A stretch of DNA of 6,750 bases from an uncultured Fidelibacterota bacterium (GTDB taxonomy: Bacteria; Marinisomatota; Marinisomatia; Marinisomatales; TCS55). Below the pieces are notes generated by a model, which made no database searches, was not told the DNA's origin, and saw only the letters and a list, made by a program, of their open reading frames with translations. The position numbers were made by a program, and so were the translations under genes. Positions 6,063 through 6,750 of this stretch are shown in pieces. The number at the start of each line of letters is the position of its first letter. The stretch's first letter is position 1. Location: positions 1 to 6,750 of the forward strand of contig CAJWTA010000059.1 of assembly GCA_913046805.1 (NCBI GenBank), in the 5' to 3' direction.

Positions 6063-6750
6063 ATACATCTCTAGATAATAAATACAGCTCTTCATTTGTT
6101 GAAGAAAAATGGTACAAGCATTGGATTGAGAAAAATTATTTTCATGCTGATTCTAATTCAAAAAAAGAACCCTATACCATTGTTATTCCTCCACCAAACG
6201 TAACAGGCATGCTAACAGTAGGTCATGTTTTGAATAACACCATTCAAGATATTCTCATTAGAAAAGCTAGAATGGAAGGAAAAGAAGCTTGCTGGATTCC
6301 AGGTACTGACCATGCCTCTATAGCAACCGAGACTAAGGTAATTAAAATGCTAGAGGAACAAGGAATTGACAAAAATACTCTATCCAGAGAGGAGTTTTTA
6401 GATCACGCTTGGCAGTGGAAAGAAAAATATGGTGGCATTATAATTCAGCAGCTAAAAAAGCTTGGATGTTCTTGTGATTGGGAAAGAGAAAGATTCACAA
6501 TGGATGAGGGATATTCGACAGCTGTTTTGGAAGGTTTTGTGAAATTATACGAAAAAGGATTGATCTATAAAGGGCATAGATTGGTTAATTGGTGCCCCGT
6601 TTCAAAATCTGCAATCAGCGATGAGGAAGTAATTCATAAAGAAGTTGACGGCCATCTATGGTATTTTAAATATCCAATCAAAGATGAAGAGGAGTATTTA
6701 ATTGTTGCTACAACAAGGCCGGAAACTATGCTTGGGGATTCAGCCGTTGC
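6056..6750 (+). CDS. valS: Valyl-tRNA synthetase, N-terminal part (runs off the right edge)
   Basis: The first 231 codons of a class I aminoacyl-tRNA synthetase that charges tRNA-Val in the cytoplasm; the full enzyme is normally about 870-950 residues. Diagnostic blocks are [10 protein letters not shown] (14-23), [10 protein letters not shown] (44-53) leading into the HIGH-type ATP site, [14 protein letters not shown] (60-73), [14 protein letters not shown] (79-92), [18 protein letters not shown] (133-150), NWCP (178-181), SDEEV (188-192) and the beginning of the CP1 editing domain with [11 protein letters not shown] (218-228). PPPNVTG with GTDHA distinguishes ValRS from IleRS and LeuRS. The HIGH site reads TVGH (54-57), with Thr in place of the first His. 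The ATG at 6056 is preceded only by a weak GGTA; it gives the usual short N-terminus before the FVEEKWY block. The gene is divergent from the operon and functionally unrelated to it. Confidence 0.96.
   Translation, partial: MSNTSLDNKYSSSFVEEKWYKHWIEKNYFHADSNSKKEPYTIVIPPPNVTGMLTVGHVLNNTIQDILIRKARMEGKEACWIPGTDHASIATETKVIKMLEEQGIDKNTLSREEFLDHAWQWKEKYGGIIIQQLKKLGCSCDWERERFTMDEGYSTAVLEGFVKLYEKGLIYKGHRLVNWCPVSKSAISDEEVIHKEVDGHLWYFKYPIKDEEEYLIVATTRPETMLGDSAV

Overview
The window is AT-rich, densely packed bacterial DNA from a Gram-negative, two-membrane organism. It encodes a predicted outer-membrane beta-barrel, a LolA-like periplasmic protein and Lol/MacB-type permeases. The valyl-tRNA synthetase fragment and the HMA-MauE fusion protein resemble what I know from the Bacteroidota/Marinimicrobia (FCB) side of the tree, and the low GC and compact spacing suit a marine lineage. 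This placement is an impression from remembered families, not a phylogeny, and I hold it loosely.

Layout. Six genes on the minus strand, read from right to left, fill positions 5965 to 87 and look like one operon: (1) an HMA metal-binding domain fused to a MauE/DoxX-like membrane domain; (2) a 360-residue predicted outer-membrane barrel; (3) a LolD/MacB-type ABC ATPase; (4) a 392-residue FtsX/LolC-E-type permease; (5) a 484-residue permease of the same superfamily; (6) a 246-residue LolA-like outer-membrane lipoprotein-sorting protein. Neighbours overlap by 8 or 4 bases, abut exactly, or lie 9 bases apart. Divergent from the operon, after a 90-base intergenic region, valS starts on the plus strand at 6056 and runs off the right edge. 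The left 86 bases hold no gene, but they contain a weak terminator-like structure and a near-perfect Fur-type 7-1-7 palindrome that covers a TATAAT. These probably belong to an unseen gene further left.

How the genes may work together. Genes 3-6 have the parts of a Lol-like machine: one ATPase, two MacB/LolC-E-type permeases and a periplasmic lipid or lipoprotein carrier. Gene 2 supplies a candidate outer-membrane partner. The simplest model is extraction of a lipoprotein or lipid from the inner membrane, handover to the LolA-like carrier, and delivery to or through the barrel. The co-transcribed HMA-MauE protein is the unexpected member and suggests a link to copper or thiol-redox chemistry. 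Cargo and function cannot be read from the sequence. No RNA genes, insertion sequences or CRISPR arrays were seen.
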